Shown: one piece after another, positions 1 through 7,729 of the stretch
How the letters are laid out: every line of letters begins with the position of its first letter
Numbering within the stretch: the first letter of the stretch is position 1
Translations under genes and position numbers: made by a program
The notes under the pieces: generated by a model
The model's input: only the letters and a program-made list of their open reading frames with translations
What the model was told of the DNA's origin: nothing
The model's database searches: none
NCBI GenBank assembly: GCA_018222585.1
Contig: JAAFAB010000023.1
Coordinates: 1-37,331, forward strand
Direction: 5' to 3'
DNA length: 37,331 nt
Source of the DNA: Paracoccaceae bacterium
Lineage (GTDB): Bacteria; Pseudomonadota; Alphaproteobacteria; Rhodobacterales; Rhodobacteraceae

Positions 1-30
1 ATCGCTCAGGAGGCCAAGGCCGTCGCCTGA
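1..30 (+). CDS. possible 3' end of a gene entering from the left
   Basis: The first ten codons in frame 1 read IAQEAKAVA followed by TGA. This is compatible with the C-terminal end of a protein whose body lies outside the window, convergent with the truncated integrase that follows. Nine residues are too few to identify a family, and chance cannot be excluded. A short GC-rich palindrome (CCGGCCGG, near 44-51) lies just after the stop. Confidence 0.25.
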   Translation: MAQEAKAVA

Positions 31-51
31 TCTGCGGTCCTTACCGGCCGG

Positions 52-915
52 TTACGACAGCCTCAGACAGCTGTTGGGAAGATCGACATCGGACCAGCGG
101 AGTTCGATAATCTCGCTGCGCCGGCAGCCCGTGAGGGCGATCTGGCGGACGATGCTGACCATGGTGGCGAGGTTTTCATCCCGTTCGGCCTTGTCCAGAA
201 TCTTTCCCATCAACTGATACTCGCTGTGTGTCAGACGCCGGTCGCGTACGCGATCCTTTGGCTTCTTGATGCCGTGCGCGACGTTCTTGTCGACGATGCC
301 TGCCTCCGACGCATAGGTTAGGATACCGCCCAGTAAACCGACCGCACGGGTCGCTGTGCCCTGGCCACCCCGCAAGATCGTCTTGCCCCTTAGCTTCTGG
401 GTCTTTCGTGTGGCACGGGTCTTCCCGAGGATAATGTCATTCATCATCTTCGTGACATCCGCTTTGGTCAGATCGCGTACCCGCTTCTTGCCGATTAGCG
501 GGATGATATGCCCATTGATCCGCCCAATATCGGTGGTGACCGTTGTTGGCCTCTTGGGTTGTCCTCGTTTCCCCAAGATCAGACCTGCGTGCAGGTCTTC
601 TATGTAGCGCTCGCAGAGCTGTTGCACGGTCATGGCCTGTCGGTCGTCGTGGCGCTCTTCGGCCGGATCATCGCCCTGTGCGACGCGCCCAAGCTGGACC
701 TTGGCCTCTCGTCTGGCTGTTTCGGCAGTCCAGATACCGTGGAGGCCAATCGTATAGCGGCGCGACCGTCCGTCACGGCGATACTGGATCACGTAGCTGC
801 GCTTCCCAGAAGCGAAAACACGCAACCCGAAGCCAGGCAGGTCGCTGTCCCAGACAACGTAGTCCTTCTTCTGGCTCTTGACGCTTTCAACCAGCCGTTT
901 TGTGATCTTTGGCAT
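52..915 (-). pseudogene. truncated P4-type tyrosine integrase
   Basis: The N-terminal part is a typical P4-family integrase: a DUF4102-like arm-binding domain beginning MPKITKRLVES with the usual DSDLPGFGLRV signature, a central core-binding domain, then the start of the catalytic domain with the first catalytic arginine in TGCRRSE. The protein stops at SCLRLS, where homologues continue into the DSKTG segment. The HxxR box and the nucleophilic tyrosine are therefore missing and it cannot carry out strand exchange. Start at 915 is chosen because MPKIT is the conserved family start; the frame stays open upstream to 1029. The deletion junction is close to position 52. It belongs to a different integrase family from the intact gene at 1162-2265 and is probably a relic of another element at the same tRNA site. 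Confidence 0.82.
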
Positions 916-1097
916 CATCAACCTCGTCATCAGAGCAACTGAGCCGCGTAAGCACCACGTAAGCAGTCGGGCGAAAGCTACGGAGTAGTTGCGGCTACTG
1001 GTTTCGACGACGAGCGAACTTAAACACAAGCGATTTTAAGATGTTAGCGTGCCGTGGCGTGCTGCGTCGCGCATTTCGGATAGACCACGATTAATTG

Positions 1098-1142
1098 CTC
1101 CGAAGGCAGAGGCCATAGGTTCGAATCCTATCGGGTGCGCCA
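1098..1142 (+). other. attachment-site core: 3' half of tRNA-Arg(CCG)
   Basis: These 45 bases fold as the 3' part of a tRNA: anticodon loop CTCCGAA (anticodon CCG, arginine), 3' anticodon stem GGCAG, variable loop, T-arm ATAGG-TTCGAAT-CCTAT, acceptor strand CGGGTGC, discriminator G and encoded CCA. The 5' half is absent to the left, so this is not a functional tRNA gene but the duplicated crossover segment that tRNA-targeting phages carry. The phage integrase gene ends 20 bases to the right, as is usual for attP-linked integrases. The exact limits of the identity block cannot be set without the intact tRNA gene at the other end. Confidence 0.85.
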
Positions 1143-1161
1143 ATAAATTTCCAAGCACTTG

Positions 1162-2265
1162 TTATTGTTCGGATATTTCCCGAAGTTGGAACTTGGTTTC
1201 GGGCGAGTTGGAACTTTCTGTTCCCGATACGATCTTTTTGAGCTCTGCGCTCTTGCTGTATCGCGCCGCCTCGCTCTGCGTCTCATGCCCGAGAACGGCC
1301 ATGCGCTGCTCCGGTGTGGCGCCATTCTCCTTGAAGACGGAGGCCCGGTGCTTCCTGATCCCGTGAGCGCTTAGCTCCGGCAAACCTGCCGCGTCACAGG
1401 CGCGGCTGAACCACTGCGCCGCACCCTTGTGGGAGCGCGCGGCGCCAGTCCTCGTGGTGATGAAGGTCATGTGTTTTGGAGCTGCCGCAAGACAGCGCGC
1501 CAGGTGTTCATCGGCCTCATACCAGGTCGGGCCCGGCACGCTGAAAGGGCAGGCGGCCTCGCTGCCGGACTTCTTTCGGCGATAGTGCAGCCATCCCTCT
1601 CTGACCATGCCTGGCCCGAGTTTGCAGGCATCCCCGATGCTTGCGCAGGTCCGGTGCATCAGTTCGAAGGCGAGGCGTTGCTGGCTTTCATGAGGCCAGT
1701 ACTGACGAAAGGCTGCGACATCCGCCCTGGTCCATGCCTTATGCCCTTCCGTTTCTGCCGTCGCGCGCTTGCGCACGTCTCGTGTCGGATCGCTGTCGAT
1801 CAGCCCAGCATCAACGCACCAGCGTCCGACGGCGCGCCATACCTTCAGCCGGTTGTTGGCTGGGTGAGGTGGCAGCCGCGCGAGATCCTGGCGGATGTGC
1901 CGAGGCAGTAGGTCCGACAAGCGGCCTTCGCCATAACGGGCTTCGATGTCCTCGATCATGCGCCGCCAGACCGCGCGCGTCGAACTGGCCAGCCCCAGGA
2001 AGTGATCAGAGGCCATATAGGCCCGCAGGGCGGCGCCGATCGTGCCCGTGCGGTGTCGCACCTCTGGCGACGGCTTTCGCCCGTCGTGCGCGGCCAGCAG
2101 GGCGCTGTAGGCCGCCATCCATTCCGGGTGGTCGGAAGGCAGATCGGGAAGCGGCACGCCCTTCTGTCCCTTGGGGCGAAAATAGAACCGGGCGTTCCCG
2201 CTCGGATAGCTTCCTGACCTGTTCAGGTGCTTCAATCTGACACCTCCCCGAATAGCCCGTCGCAT
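1162..2265 (-). CDS. int: phage tyrosine-recombinase integrase (atypical catalytic box)
   Basis: This 367-residue protein is the integrase expected to insert and excise the prophage at the adjacent tRNA-Arg core. The N-terminal ~170 residues form arm/core-binding regions. The catalytic domain shows HGIR (His301, Arg304), LGH (His327) and the nucleophile Tyr336 in SEAARYS. The first catalytic arginine, normally TGxR, falls in RTCASIGDACKLG, where by hand alignment Ser209 takes its place; Arg205 is nearby. Start at 2265 is fixed by a strong AGGAGGTG eight bases upstream; the gene overlaps the preceding small gene by 34 bases, suggesting coupled translation. It is the last gene of the leftward operon. 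Whether the enzyme is active with this box is open. Confidence 0.88.
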   Translation of the reverse strand: MRRAIRGGVRLKHLNRSGSYPSGNARFYFRPKGQKGVPLPDLPSDHPEWMAAYSALLAAHDGRKPSPEVRHRTGTIGAALRAYMASDHFLGLASSTRAVWRRMIEDIEARYGEGRLSDLLPRHIRQDLARLPPHPANNRLKVWRAVGRWCVDAGLIDSDPTRDVRKRATAETEGHKAWTRADVAAFRQYWPHESQQRLAFELMHRTCASIGDACKLGPGMVREGWLHYRRKKSGSEAACPFSVPGPTWYEADEHLARCLAAAPKHMTFITTRTGAARSHKGAAQWFSRACDAAGLPELSAHGIRKHRASVFKENGATPEQRMAVLGHETQSEAARYSKSAELKKIVSGTESSNSPETKFQLREISEQ

Positions 2266-2432
2266 GAGTTCACCTCCTGATCGGGCGACGATAGGAGGGC
2301 TTCGGGCCTGGTGGCAAGGATGCGGACCGATCCGTCCCGCAGGACTTCGACCGCACCAATAGGCACGCCACAGTCCTGTGCCGCTTGAATCGCATTGCGG
2401 ATCACCGCGATGGATGCTCGAGCTGCGCTCAT
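2232..2432 (-). CDS. small protein upstream of integrase, possible directionality factor
   Basis: This 66-residue protein has a helical, alanine-rich N-terminus and a short beta-like segment (GAVEVLRDGSVRILAT) of a kind common in small proteins next to alphaproteobacterial phage integrases. No standard excisionase (AlpA/MerR-like) helix-turn-helix is obvious. GGGAGG lies just upstream of the ATG at 2432. Its 3' end overlaps the integrase start by 34 bases, so both are probably made from one message. A role as recombination directionality factor is inferred only from position and size. Confidence 0.7.
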   Translation of the reverse strand: MSAARASIAVIRNAIQAAQDCGVPIGAVEVLRDGSVRILATRPEALLSSPDQEVNSCDGLFGEVSD

Positions 2433-2467
2433 TTGTGCCTCCCTTCTGGTGGGCTCGTCGGCATCGG

Positions 2468-3244
2468 CTAGGCTAACTGGGCCAGGTACTCCCGACCCGC
2501 CTCGGTGATCCGATAGCCCGCGCCGGCGGTCTCGCCATCCTCATTCCACAGGCCGCGTTCGTAGCGGGCATATCCGCGGTCGGTCAGGCTGCGGCAGATC
2601 GCGCGCGCCATGTCCTTCGTGATCCAGTCGTTGACGAAGCACCGCAGATGAAAGGCGAAGAAGCCGTAGCCGCGCCCGCCGCTGTTGTCGTGCATGTACT
2701 GCAGGACGTGGCGATCGAGGAATGCCTGGACAGCAGGGTATGATGCCATCGCCTCGGGCTCGCTCCGAGTGCTGACGATGGCCTGGTGCCCTGTCTGCAG
2801 TTCCTCCAGCCTCTCGGCGGCCTTCTTCTTCAGCCTCCGGTTGGCGCGCAGCAGGTTCTTGACGCGCTTGTTGGCAATGGCGAGGTCGCGCTGCATCTTC
2901 GCGTAGTCGGAAAGCAGGAGGCCCTTGGTGTCGAGGGGGGCGGTCTGGCCGGACCAGAAGATCACATGCCATTCTCGAGTGTGCCTGCTAAGGACGGCAT
3001 TCGCCATGACCGCATCCAGCGGGCTATCCAGCACCACCCACGGCGGCCCGAAGGCGCCGTTATGCCCGCAGCAGGATCCGCGCGTCGGAACTCCGACCTT
3101 CCATAGCGCTTCGATCTGTTCGGCGATGCAGGCGTCGACAGCGACCTCGTCCTTGTAAGCGTCAGGGAAGTATTGCCGCTGATGAAGGATGACCTCCGGT
3201 GTCGATCCTGCGCCGGCGTTGTGGCTGTGGCAGTCGCAGGTCAT
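2468..3244 (-). CDS. phage early protein with CGHNG motif and coiled coil
   Basis: The 258-residue protein begins with a Cys/His-rich segment (MTCDCHSHNAG) and has a VGVPTRGSCCGHNG motif followed by a hydrophobic WVVLD strand at about 50-73, a pattern seen in many phage early proteins of unknown role; the cysteines and histidines could bind a metal. Residues about 115-155 are strongly charged and helical (ANKRVKNLLRANRRLKKKAAERLEE), likely a coiled coil. The C-terminus resembles a small winged-helix fold ending in GYRITEAGREYLAQLA. The start at 3244 is preceded by GGAGGGC. It lies three bases downstream of the preceding gene. Function unknown. Confidence 0.75.
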   Translation of the reverse strand: MTCDCHSHNAGAGSTPEVILHQRQYFPDAYKDEVAVDACIAEQIEALWKVGVPTRGSCCGHNGAFGPPWVVLDSPLDAVMANAVLSRHTREWHVIFWSGQTAPLDTKGLLLSDYAKMQRDLAIANKRVKNLLRANRRLKKKAAERLEELQTGHQAIVSTRSEPEAMASYPAVQAFLDRHVLQYMHDNSGGRGYGFFAFHLRCFVNDWITKDMARAICRSLTDRGYARYERGLWNEDGETAGAGYRITEAGREYLAQLA

Positions 3245-3247
3245 CCC

Positions 3248-3559
3248 TCAGCCCTCCTCCTTGAGTGCGGCCCGGTCGAGCCGGTCGATCTCGGCGGCGA
3301 TCAGGGCGCCAGCGCGCACAAGGTCGCGCCGCCGATCCTTCGGCTTCCACCAGTCGCTGTGCCAAGGCCACAAGTCGCGTGCAATGGTCCTGACGCGGTC
3401 GCGCAGATCCACGCGCCCGACGTCGAGGTCAGCGAGGATGTAGCATGCCGCCGCGCCGGCGATCTCTCCGCGTTCGTGCGCATCATCGTGACCTCTGGTC
3501 CATCCCTCGCGCTCTACCTGCCTTTTTCGCTCCGCTGCGATGCTCTCGATTCCGTTCAT
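3248..3559 (-). CDS. small phage early protein of the IAAERxRQVExEGWT type
   Basis: About 103 residues, starting MNGIESIAAERKRQVEREGW, a start seen in many phage early-region proteins of unknown function; it continues with an HDD(A)H segment and an AAACY helix. The internal start at 3559 is chosen because it matches the family start, has AGGAGG upstream and makes an ATGA overlap with the preceding gene's stop. The two histidines and acidic residues (HDDAHE) could bind metal, reminiscent of small nucleotide-handling proteins, but no function can be assigned. Confidence 0.75.
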   Translation of the reverse strand: MNGIESIAAERKRQVEREGWTRGHDDAHERGEIAGAAACYILADLDVGRVDLRDRVRTIARDLWPWHSDWWKPKDRRRDLVRAGALIAAEIDRLDRAALKEEG

Positions 3560-3807
3560 GATGCCTCCTGGTGTCCGCTGGACGTGATAAGTCGGGCCGA
3601 CGTGCCCTCGATGGTTTCGCCAAGGGCTTCCGGAGCGAGAGCGTGAAACCCCGCATATTCTTCGACCCCCAAGGCCCAAAGGCAGTTTCCCGCGCGCTCG
3701 GTCGCGATTTTTGTCTGGGCGGGCGTCAGTGAATGCTTGGCCAGCGCCATGAAGCTCACGAAGGAGAGCGCGAGGACGTCTGACATTTCTTCGGCAGATT
3801 TCGGCAT
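3556..3807 (-). CDS. hypothetical small early protein
   Basis: An 83-residue largely helical protein with no recognised motif. GGAG precedes the ATG at 3807 by five bases. Its stop overlaps the next start as ATGA, and its 5' end overlaps the preceding small gene by 52 bases, so it sits within a translationally coupled chain. Function unknown. Confidence 0.6.
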   Translation of the reverse strand: MPKSAEEMSDVLALSFVSFMALAKHSLTPAQTKIATERAGNCLWALGVEEYAGFHALAPEALGETIEGTSARLITSSGHQEAS

Positions 3808-3968
3808 GGGATCTCCATTGTTCCGCGCCGGCAGCGCTTGATTGCGATGAGGTGCCTCCGGATCACTGCGCGCGCGACTGGACCTGCAAGGCGCATATTC
3901 AGCTCGGAAGCGAGTTTCTCGGCCCTCGAAGGGCGGTCGTCTGGCGTGGCCGCTGTCTGGATCGCCAT
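3756..3968 (-). CDS. hypothetical small basic protein
   Basis: A 70-residue protein starting MAIQTAATPDDRPSRAEKL, with a basic helical middle (ARAVIRRHLIAIKRCRR). The start at 3968 is supported by a TGATG overlap with the stop of the preceding membrane protein gene. It runs 52 bases into the next gene in another frame, which weakens the call for the last 17 residues. No family recognised. Confidence 0.5.
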   Translation of the reverse strand: MAIQTAATPDDRPSRAEKLASELNMRLAGPVARAVIRRHLIAIKRCRRGTMEIPCRNLPKKCQTSSRSPS

Positions 3969-4129
3969 CAGAGCACCCACCTTTCGATCAGGATCCCCGA
4001 CACGATGCCGATCAGGAGAAGGCCCCAGCCGATGACCGCAAGGATCATGCCGGCGCCATGGGGGAGGTGACGGCCGGCGCCGTGGCGCGGCAGCTGGTGG
4101 CTTTCGGGCTGGGGTGCGTGATCACGCAT
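3968..4129 (-). CDS. small single-pass membrane protein
   Basis: A 53-residue gene, easily missed for its size. The N-terminal half is His/Pro/Arg-rich and polar (MRDHAPQPESHQLPRHGAGR); residues about 28-48 form one hydrophobic helix (ILAVIGWGLLLIGIVSGILI) followed by ERWVL. Stop TGA at 3968-3970 shares a base with the next ATG. It overlaps the gene upstream by eight bases. Position in the pL operon suggests an early or lysogenic membrane function, but nothing specific can be said. Confidence 0.6.
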   Translation of the reverse strand: MRDHAPQPESHQLPRHGAGRHLPHGAGMILAVIGWGLLLIGIVSGILIERWVL

Positions 4130-4280
4130 CGATGGTCTCCTCTTCCAGTTCCAGGCGCTTCAGGGCATCGCCCAGCACCTCGGCTGCGGCGGTGAAGAAG
4201 ATCCGCAGGGCGGGCTCTCTGGCCTCGCGCGCGCGCTGCAACGCGCGGGCGCGGTTGGCGGTGAGTTCGTCTGGGGTCAT
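4122..4280 (-). CDS. hypothetical small helical protein
   Basis: A 52-residue protein, almost wholly charged helix (MTPDELTANRARALQRAREA), ending LKRLELEEETIDA. Start at 4280 is chosen over an upstream ATG at 4343 because it makes an ATGA overlap with the ASCH-like gene. The MTPDELTANRARALQ opening is seen in small alphaproteobacterial phage proteins. No function. Confidence 0.55.
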   Translation of the reverse strand: MTPDELTANRARALQRAREAREPALRIFFTAAAEVLGDALKRLELEEETIDA

Positions 4281-4984
4281 GCGGCGATCTCCATCTGGTC
4301 GATGTTGCAGCGATGGACGGTGAAGCTGTAGGCGGCCACCCACGGGTTTGCGTCCCAGCCGAAGCCGCGCGCCTCGTTCAGGCTGTCCCAGAGAGAGCGA
4401 AAGCTGTTCTGCGCTGTGAGCCAGTGGCCATCTTCGCTGTCGTTCCGATAGTTCAGGTAGCCGGAGCAGTAGGGGTCGATGCCAGAGTACGGCTCCACCC
4501 CTTCTGCTATCGCATCCTGCTCGCTAATCTCCTGCAACCGCTGCACCCGCACGTCGGTAACGATCAGCGTCATGCGTGATGCCCAGCGGGGCATGAACAT
4601 TGGCGGCCGAAAGCGTCCTGGCTTGATCATCATGCAGGCAAGCTCACGAATGAAGCCGTCAGCCTCGTATCGAATAGGTTCATATGGCGACATTTCCCGC
4701 GGCGGGATGACGTCCATCTGCGAGCAGGTGCGCCACGCCTCTCGCACCCAGAGACGGTCACCGACCTGATAAGGAAGCCGGGCCAAAAGATCGTTGTGGC
4801 TGATATCGTGCCACCGCAGCTGTGCGTCCCTGAAGTGCCAGTCGTATCCTGGGGTGTCGGACTTCCCGAACTCGCTGATCGTCTTGTGACCGCAAATTTT
4901 GGGCATCCTCCGCGTTTGCCCCTTGCGACCGTCGTAGGCTGCACGAGCCATGGCAGGGGAGAAAGGTATGGGTAGGTCGGTCAT
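4277..4984 (-). CDS. ASCH/PUA-like phage protein
   Basis: A 235-residue protein with the signature of a widespread phage early family: an N-terminal PIPFSPAMARAAYDGRKGQTRR segment, GDRLWVREAW at about residues 80-90, a FMPRWASRMTLIVTDVRVQRLQEI block and a closing W-rich region with NPWVAAYSF. The family is related to ASCH (PUA-fold) domains thought to bind RNA or modified bases; its role in phages is not settled. Start at 4984 is set by the conserved beginning and by an ATGA overlap with the ParB-like gene's stop. Although the frame stays open far upstream, that stretch is antisense-like arginine/proline-rich sequence within the parB gene and is not included. Confidence 0.82.
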   Translation of the reverse strand: MTDLPIPFSPAMARAAYDGRKGQTRRMPKICGHKTISEFGKSDTPGYDWHFRDAQLRWHDISHNDLLARLPYQVGDRLWVREAWRTCSQMDVIPPREMSPYEPIRYEADGFIRELACMMIKPGRFRPPMFMPRWASRMTLIVTDVRVQRLQEISEQDAIAEGVEPYSGIDPYCSGYLNYRNDSEDGHWLTAQNSFRSLWDSLNEARGFGWDANPWVAAYSFTVHRCNIDQMEIAA

Positions 4985-6792
4985 TGCGCGCCCCTCAGCT
5001 CTTCCGGCAGCCAGGCGTCGATGGCCTTCACCTGATCTCGCGACAGGCCGAGGGCCTCCTGGACGCTGGCGTCGGCGAAGAGCGCCTCCAGCTCCTTCGC
5101 GCGCTCGGACTTCTTGAGGTCGGTGAAGCGCTTCAGCTCGTCCCCCTCGGCGCCGGTCAACTCTTCCCAGATGGCGACCTGCAGGTCGGGGCGGATGCGG
5201 CCGAAGTAGTTCGCCGCGTCGGGCGTCCAGATCTTGCGGACCACGCGCTGCGCGTCGACCTGTTGCGCCAGGATCTCGGCCAGGGGACCGCTGGCGGGGC
5301 CGTTGGCGCTGCGCGCGAGAGGCCGGGCGAGGACCTGGTTGCGATGCTTCTTGCCCTGGGCGCGGAAGGCGGTGAAATCGTCCCAGCCCCGCGGCGCGGC
5401 AGTGTTGGGCGAGAGATCCGGCAGGCGGGCGTCGTGGTGGAAGCCGCTGTCCTTTTCGGGCTGGATCAGCGGCGCGACCAGGGAGACGCCGAGGGCGCCG
5501 CCCCAGCTCGGCAGGCGGGCCTCGCATTGCCAGGCGAAGAGGTCGAGCAGCAGCTCGGTCTGGTCGATCAGCGCGACCTGCAGGGCGGCATGGCCGATGC
5601 GGCGCAGATCCTCGACGGCGTTCTGGGGCAGGGCGGGCTTGTCCCGGCCGGGGCCGTCGGACTGGCCGCCCCTGGTCTTCTTGCGCTCGGGCTTGCGCCA
5701 GGCGCGGTCAACGGTCAGCTCGCCCCGGGAATTGACGTAGACCACGATGCCGCCGCTCTCGCGCTGCGCATCGCTGAACGCCCCGGCGGCGCGGCTGGCC
5801 AGGTCCCGCATACGCGCGGTCTGGTCGGCGGTGCGATCCTCGGGGTGCAGCGCCTCCAGGCGGTCCAGCTCCTCGGCATCGCCCTCGGGCAGCTCCACCG
5901 GCTCGGGGCGAAGCCGGTCCATCTTGTCGGTCAGGCTCCACGGCGTGTAGCTTTCCAGGCTGCTCTCAACCCAGCTCCAGCCCTCCTCTTCGCAGATCCG
6001 CGCGGCCTCGCGTTCCAGCTTGGCCGACCAGAGGCGGTCGAGCTTCGCGGCGTCCTCCAGGAAGGCGTCGTCGGTGAAGAGATCGCGGGCGACGATGCCG
6101 CCATCGGCCTCGTAGTCGGCCAGGCCGAGGAAGATCGCCCGCCGATCCGTCGACGGGATCGCGGCGCCCTTCAGCTCGCCCCGGATCTGTGCGGCGCTCA
6201 GGCCCCGGGCGGCAGCGGTCTCGGCCATGGCGATCTGGCGGTCGGGATCCTCGGAGAGGCAGAGCGCCTCGGCGGCCGAGAGGCCGATCCTATCGGCGGC
6301 CAGCAGGTCCAGCACCGGGGCGGCAAGGCCGGCCAGCTTCAGGCGCTGGCGCACATGGCGCTCGGTCTTGCCGAAGGCGCGGGCGATGGTCTCGACCGGC
6401 ACCCCGTGGGTGGCCTGTTCGCCATAGGCGCGGATCTCCTCGGCGGGGTGCAGGGCGCTGTGGGTGACGTTCTCGGCCAGTGCCCAGGCACGGGCCTCGG
6501 TGGCATCGCGGGTGATCTGGACCGGCACCGGGTCGATGGCGCCGGCGAGGCCCCGGGCCTCCCAGCCCTGCGCCGCCAGCAGCTGCAGCCCGCGCAGCCG
6601 GCGCCCGCCGGCGACGATGCCGATGCGGCCGTTCTCCTCGATGCCGCAGAGGTTCTGCAGCAGCCCGGCCGAGGCGAGGGATTGCGCCATGGCGGCGACA
6701 TCCTCGTCGGTCACCTGCTGGCGCGGGTTCATCGGGTGCAGGAAGAGCTGGTCGAGCGGCACCATGCGGATGGTCTGGGACAGGTCGGTCAT
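4981..6792 (-). CDS. ParB/Spo0J-like protein, large form
   Basis: A 603-residue protein. Residues about 8-120 form a ParB N-terminal domain with the nucleotide-binding box AGGRRLRG (61-68) and the ENVTHSALHPAEEI motif (108-120). A helix-turn-helix lies at about 131-152 (VETIARAFGKTERHVRQRL), followed by the LDLLAADRIGLSAAEAL helix bundle typical of the family. The C-terminal ~350 residues are long, acidic then basic, and unlike chromosomal ParB. It has GGAG upstream of ATG 6792. ParB-like proteins in phages and plasmids may act in partition or as DNA-binding nucleases or regulators; no parA is visible here, so a partition role is not established. Confidence 0.85.
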   Translation of the reverse strand: MTDLSQTIRMVPLDQLFLHPMNPRQQVTDEDVAAMAQSLASAGLLQNLCGIEENGRIGIVAGGRRLRGLQLLAAQGWEARGLAGAIDPVPVQITRDATEARAWALAENVTHSALHPAEEIRAYGEQATHGVPVETIARAFGKTERHVRQRLKLAGLAAPVLDLLAADRIGLSAAEALCLSEDPDRQIAMAETAAARGLSAAQIRGELKGAAIPSTDRRAIFLGLADYEADGGIVARDLFTDDAFLEDAAKLDRLWSAKLEREAARICEEEGWSWVESSLESYTPWSLTDKMDRLRPEPVELPEGDAEELDRLEALHPEDRTADQTARMRDLASRAAGAFSDAQRESGGIVVYVNSRGELTVDRAWRKPERKKTRGGQSDGPGRDKPALPQNAVEDLRRIGHAALQVALIDQTELLLDLFAWQCEARLPSWGGALGVSLVAPLIQPEKDSGFHHDARLPDLSPNTAAPRGWDDFTAFRAQGKKHRNQVLARPLARSANGPASGPLAEILAQQVDAQRVVRKIWTPDAANYFGRIRPDLQVAIWEELTGAEGDELKRFTDLKKSERAKELEALFADASVQEALGLSRDQVKAIDAWLPEELRGAQ

Positions 6793-6855
6793 TATGGGGT
6801 CTCCGGAATTGTCGAGGGGGCGGCGATGAATTCCTCTCGCCTGCAGCGCGGCTGG

Positions 6856-7725
6856 TCAGGTGATGCGGTCCTTCAGGCCCTTGTTGACGCGCTGAAGGAG
6901 AAGGTCGGCGCCCTTGGCGCTGGCTTGGCCGCCCGTGAGCTTCCGAAGCTGTGTGGCCTCTTCCTTGAGGGTCTCGAAGTCGATCTCGGCCAGGGTGCGA
7001 TCGAGGCGTTCCAGATCTCGGCCGGCATCCAGCATCTTTGCCAGCACCGTCGCGGTGACCTCGATCGCGAAGGAGGTCAGGAGGTTGTTCTGACCCGGCT
7101 GGGCGTTGAGCAGGGTCTCCAGCGCCGTGAAGAGAACGCCCTGGCCGTGACGCTTCTGGAGCTTCTCGAGGGTGCTGACTGCGCGGGTTTCACGATGGCG
7201 GATCCCTGCGCCGGCGGGGACATCGGTGCTGATGTCGAGCTCGGTCAGCATCTTGTGCACCGCGACGGCGACGGGGTCGGCGGCGGCCACACGGGCGCGG
7301 AATTTGTCGATCGACGCAACCGACGTCCGCATGGCGTTGATCCCGACGAATGTCTCGGCCTGAGCGGCGACGTCGCCGGTAGCGATCACGGCCGGCACAT
7401 GGCTGGCGCGGATCGCGGCGGCCGCGATGGCGCGGTGCTGGCCGTCAATGATGGAAAAGCGGCCGTCTGTTTCCTCTGTCACCGCGATGGCGCCGAACTT
7501 GGACCAGGAAAACTCCGCCACCATGCTCCGGATCCTCATGCGAGAGTTTGCGCTGGTTCGGCGCTGATAGCGTCGATCCACGTAGAGGTCGGCGATCGGA
7601 ATGAAGTCGAGCCGAAGGCTGTCCTGGGCGCTCGCGACCTCGGCGCCCTCCGGCACCTTGATATTGGGCAGGTCCAGGCTGGCCGAGATCGCCTCGAGCG
7701 AGGCCCCGGGGGCGAGATCTTCCAT
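6856..7725 (-). CDS. ParB-superfamily DGQHR-box protein
   Basis: A 289-residue protein with a ParB/sulfiredoxin-like N-terminal fold: IPIADLYVDRRYQR at about 42-55 and IIDGQHRAIAA with the DGQHR box at 94-98, then a helical C-terminal region. DGQHR proteins occur in phages and defence islands (for example DndB-like), but this one is short and most like phage proteins of unknown function. It lies just before the larger ParB-like gene, so two members of one superfamily are co-transcribed. Start at 7725 is preceded by GGAAGGA. Confidence 0.75.
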   Translation of the reverse strand: MEDLAPGASLEAISASLDLPNIKVPEGAEVASAQDSLRLDFIPIADLYVDRRYQRRTSANSRMRIRSMVAEFSWSKFGAIAVTEETDGRFSIIDGQHRAIAAAAIRASHVPAVIATGDVAAQAETFVGINAMRTSVASIDKFRARVAAADPVAVAVHKMLTELDISTDVPAGAGIRHRETRAVSTLEKLQKRHGQGVLFTALETLLNAQPGQNNLLTSFAIEVTATVLAKMLDAGRDLERLDRTLAEIDFETLKEEATQLRKLTGGQASAKGADLLLQRVNKGLKDRIT

Positions 7726-7729
7726 TGGT

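Noticed and set aside
1098..1142. An intact tRNA-Arg gene
   Set aside because: The acceptor 5' strand, D-arm and 5' anticodon stem are absent from the left flank; only the 3' half is present.
4277..5527. A long 416-residue start for the ASCH-like protein
   Set aside because: The N-terminal 180 residues would lie inside the parB gene in another frame and are Arg/Pro-rich; the ATGA overlap and the conserved start point to 4984.
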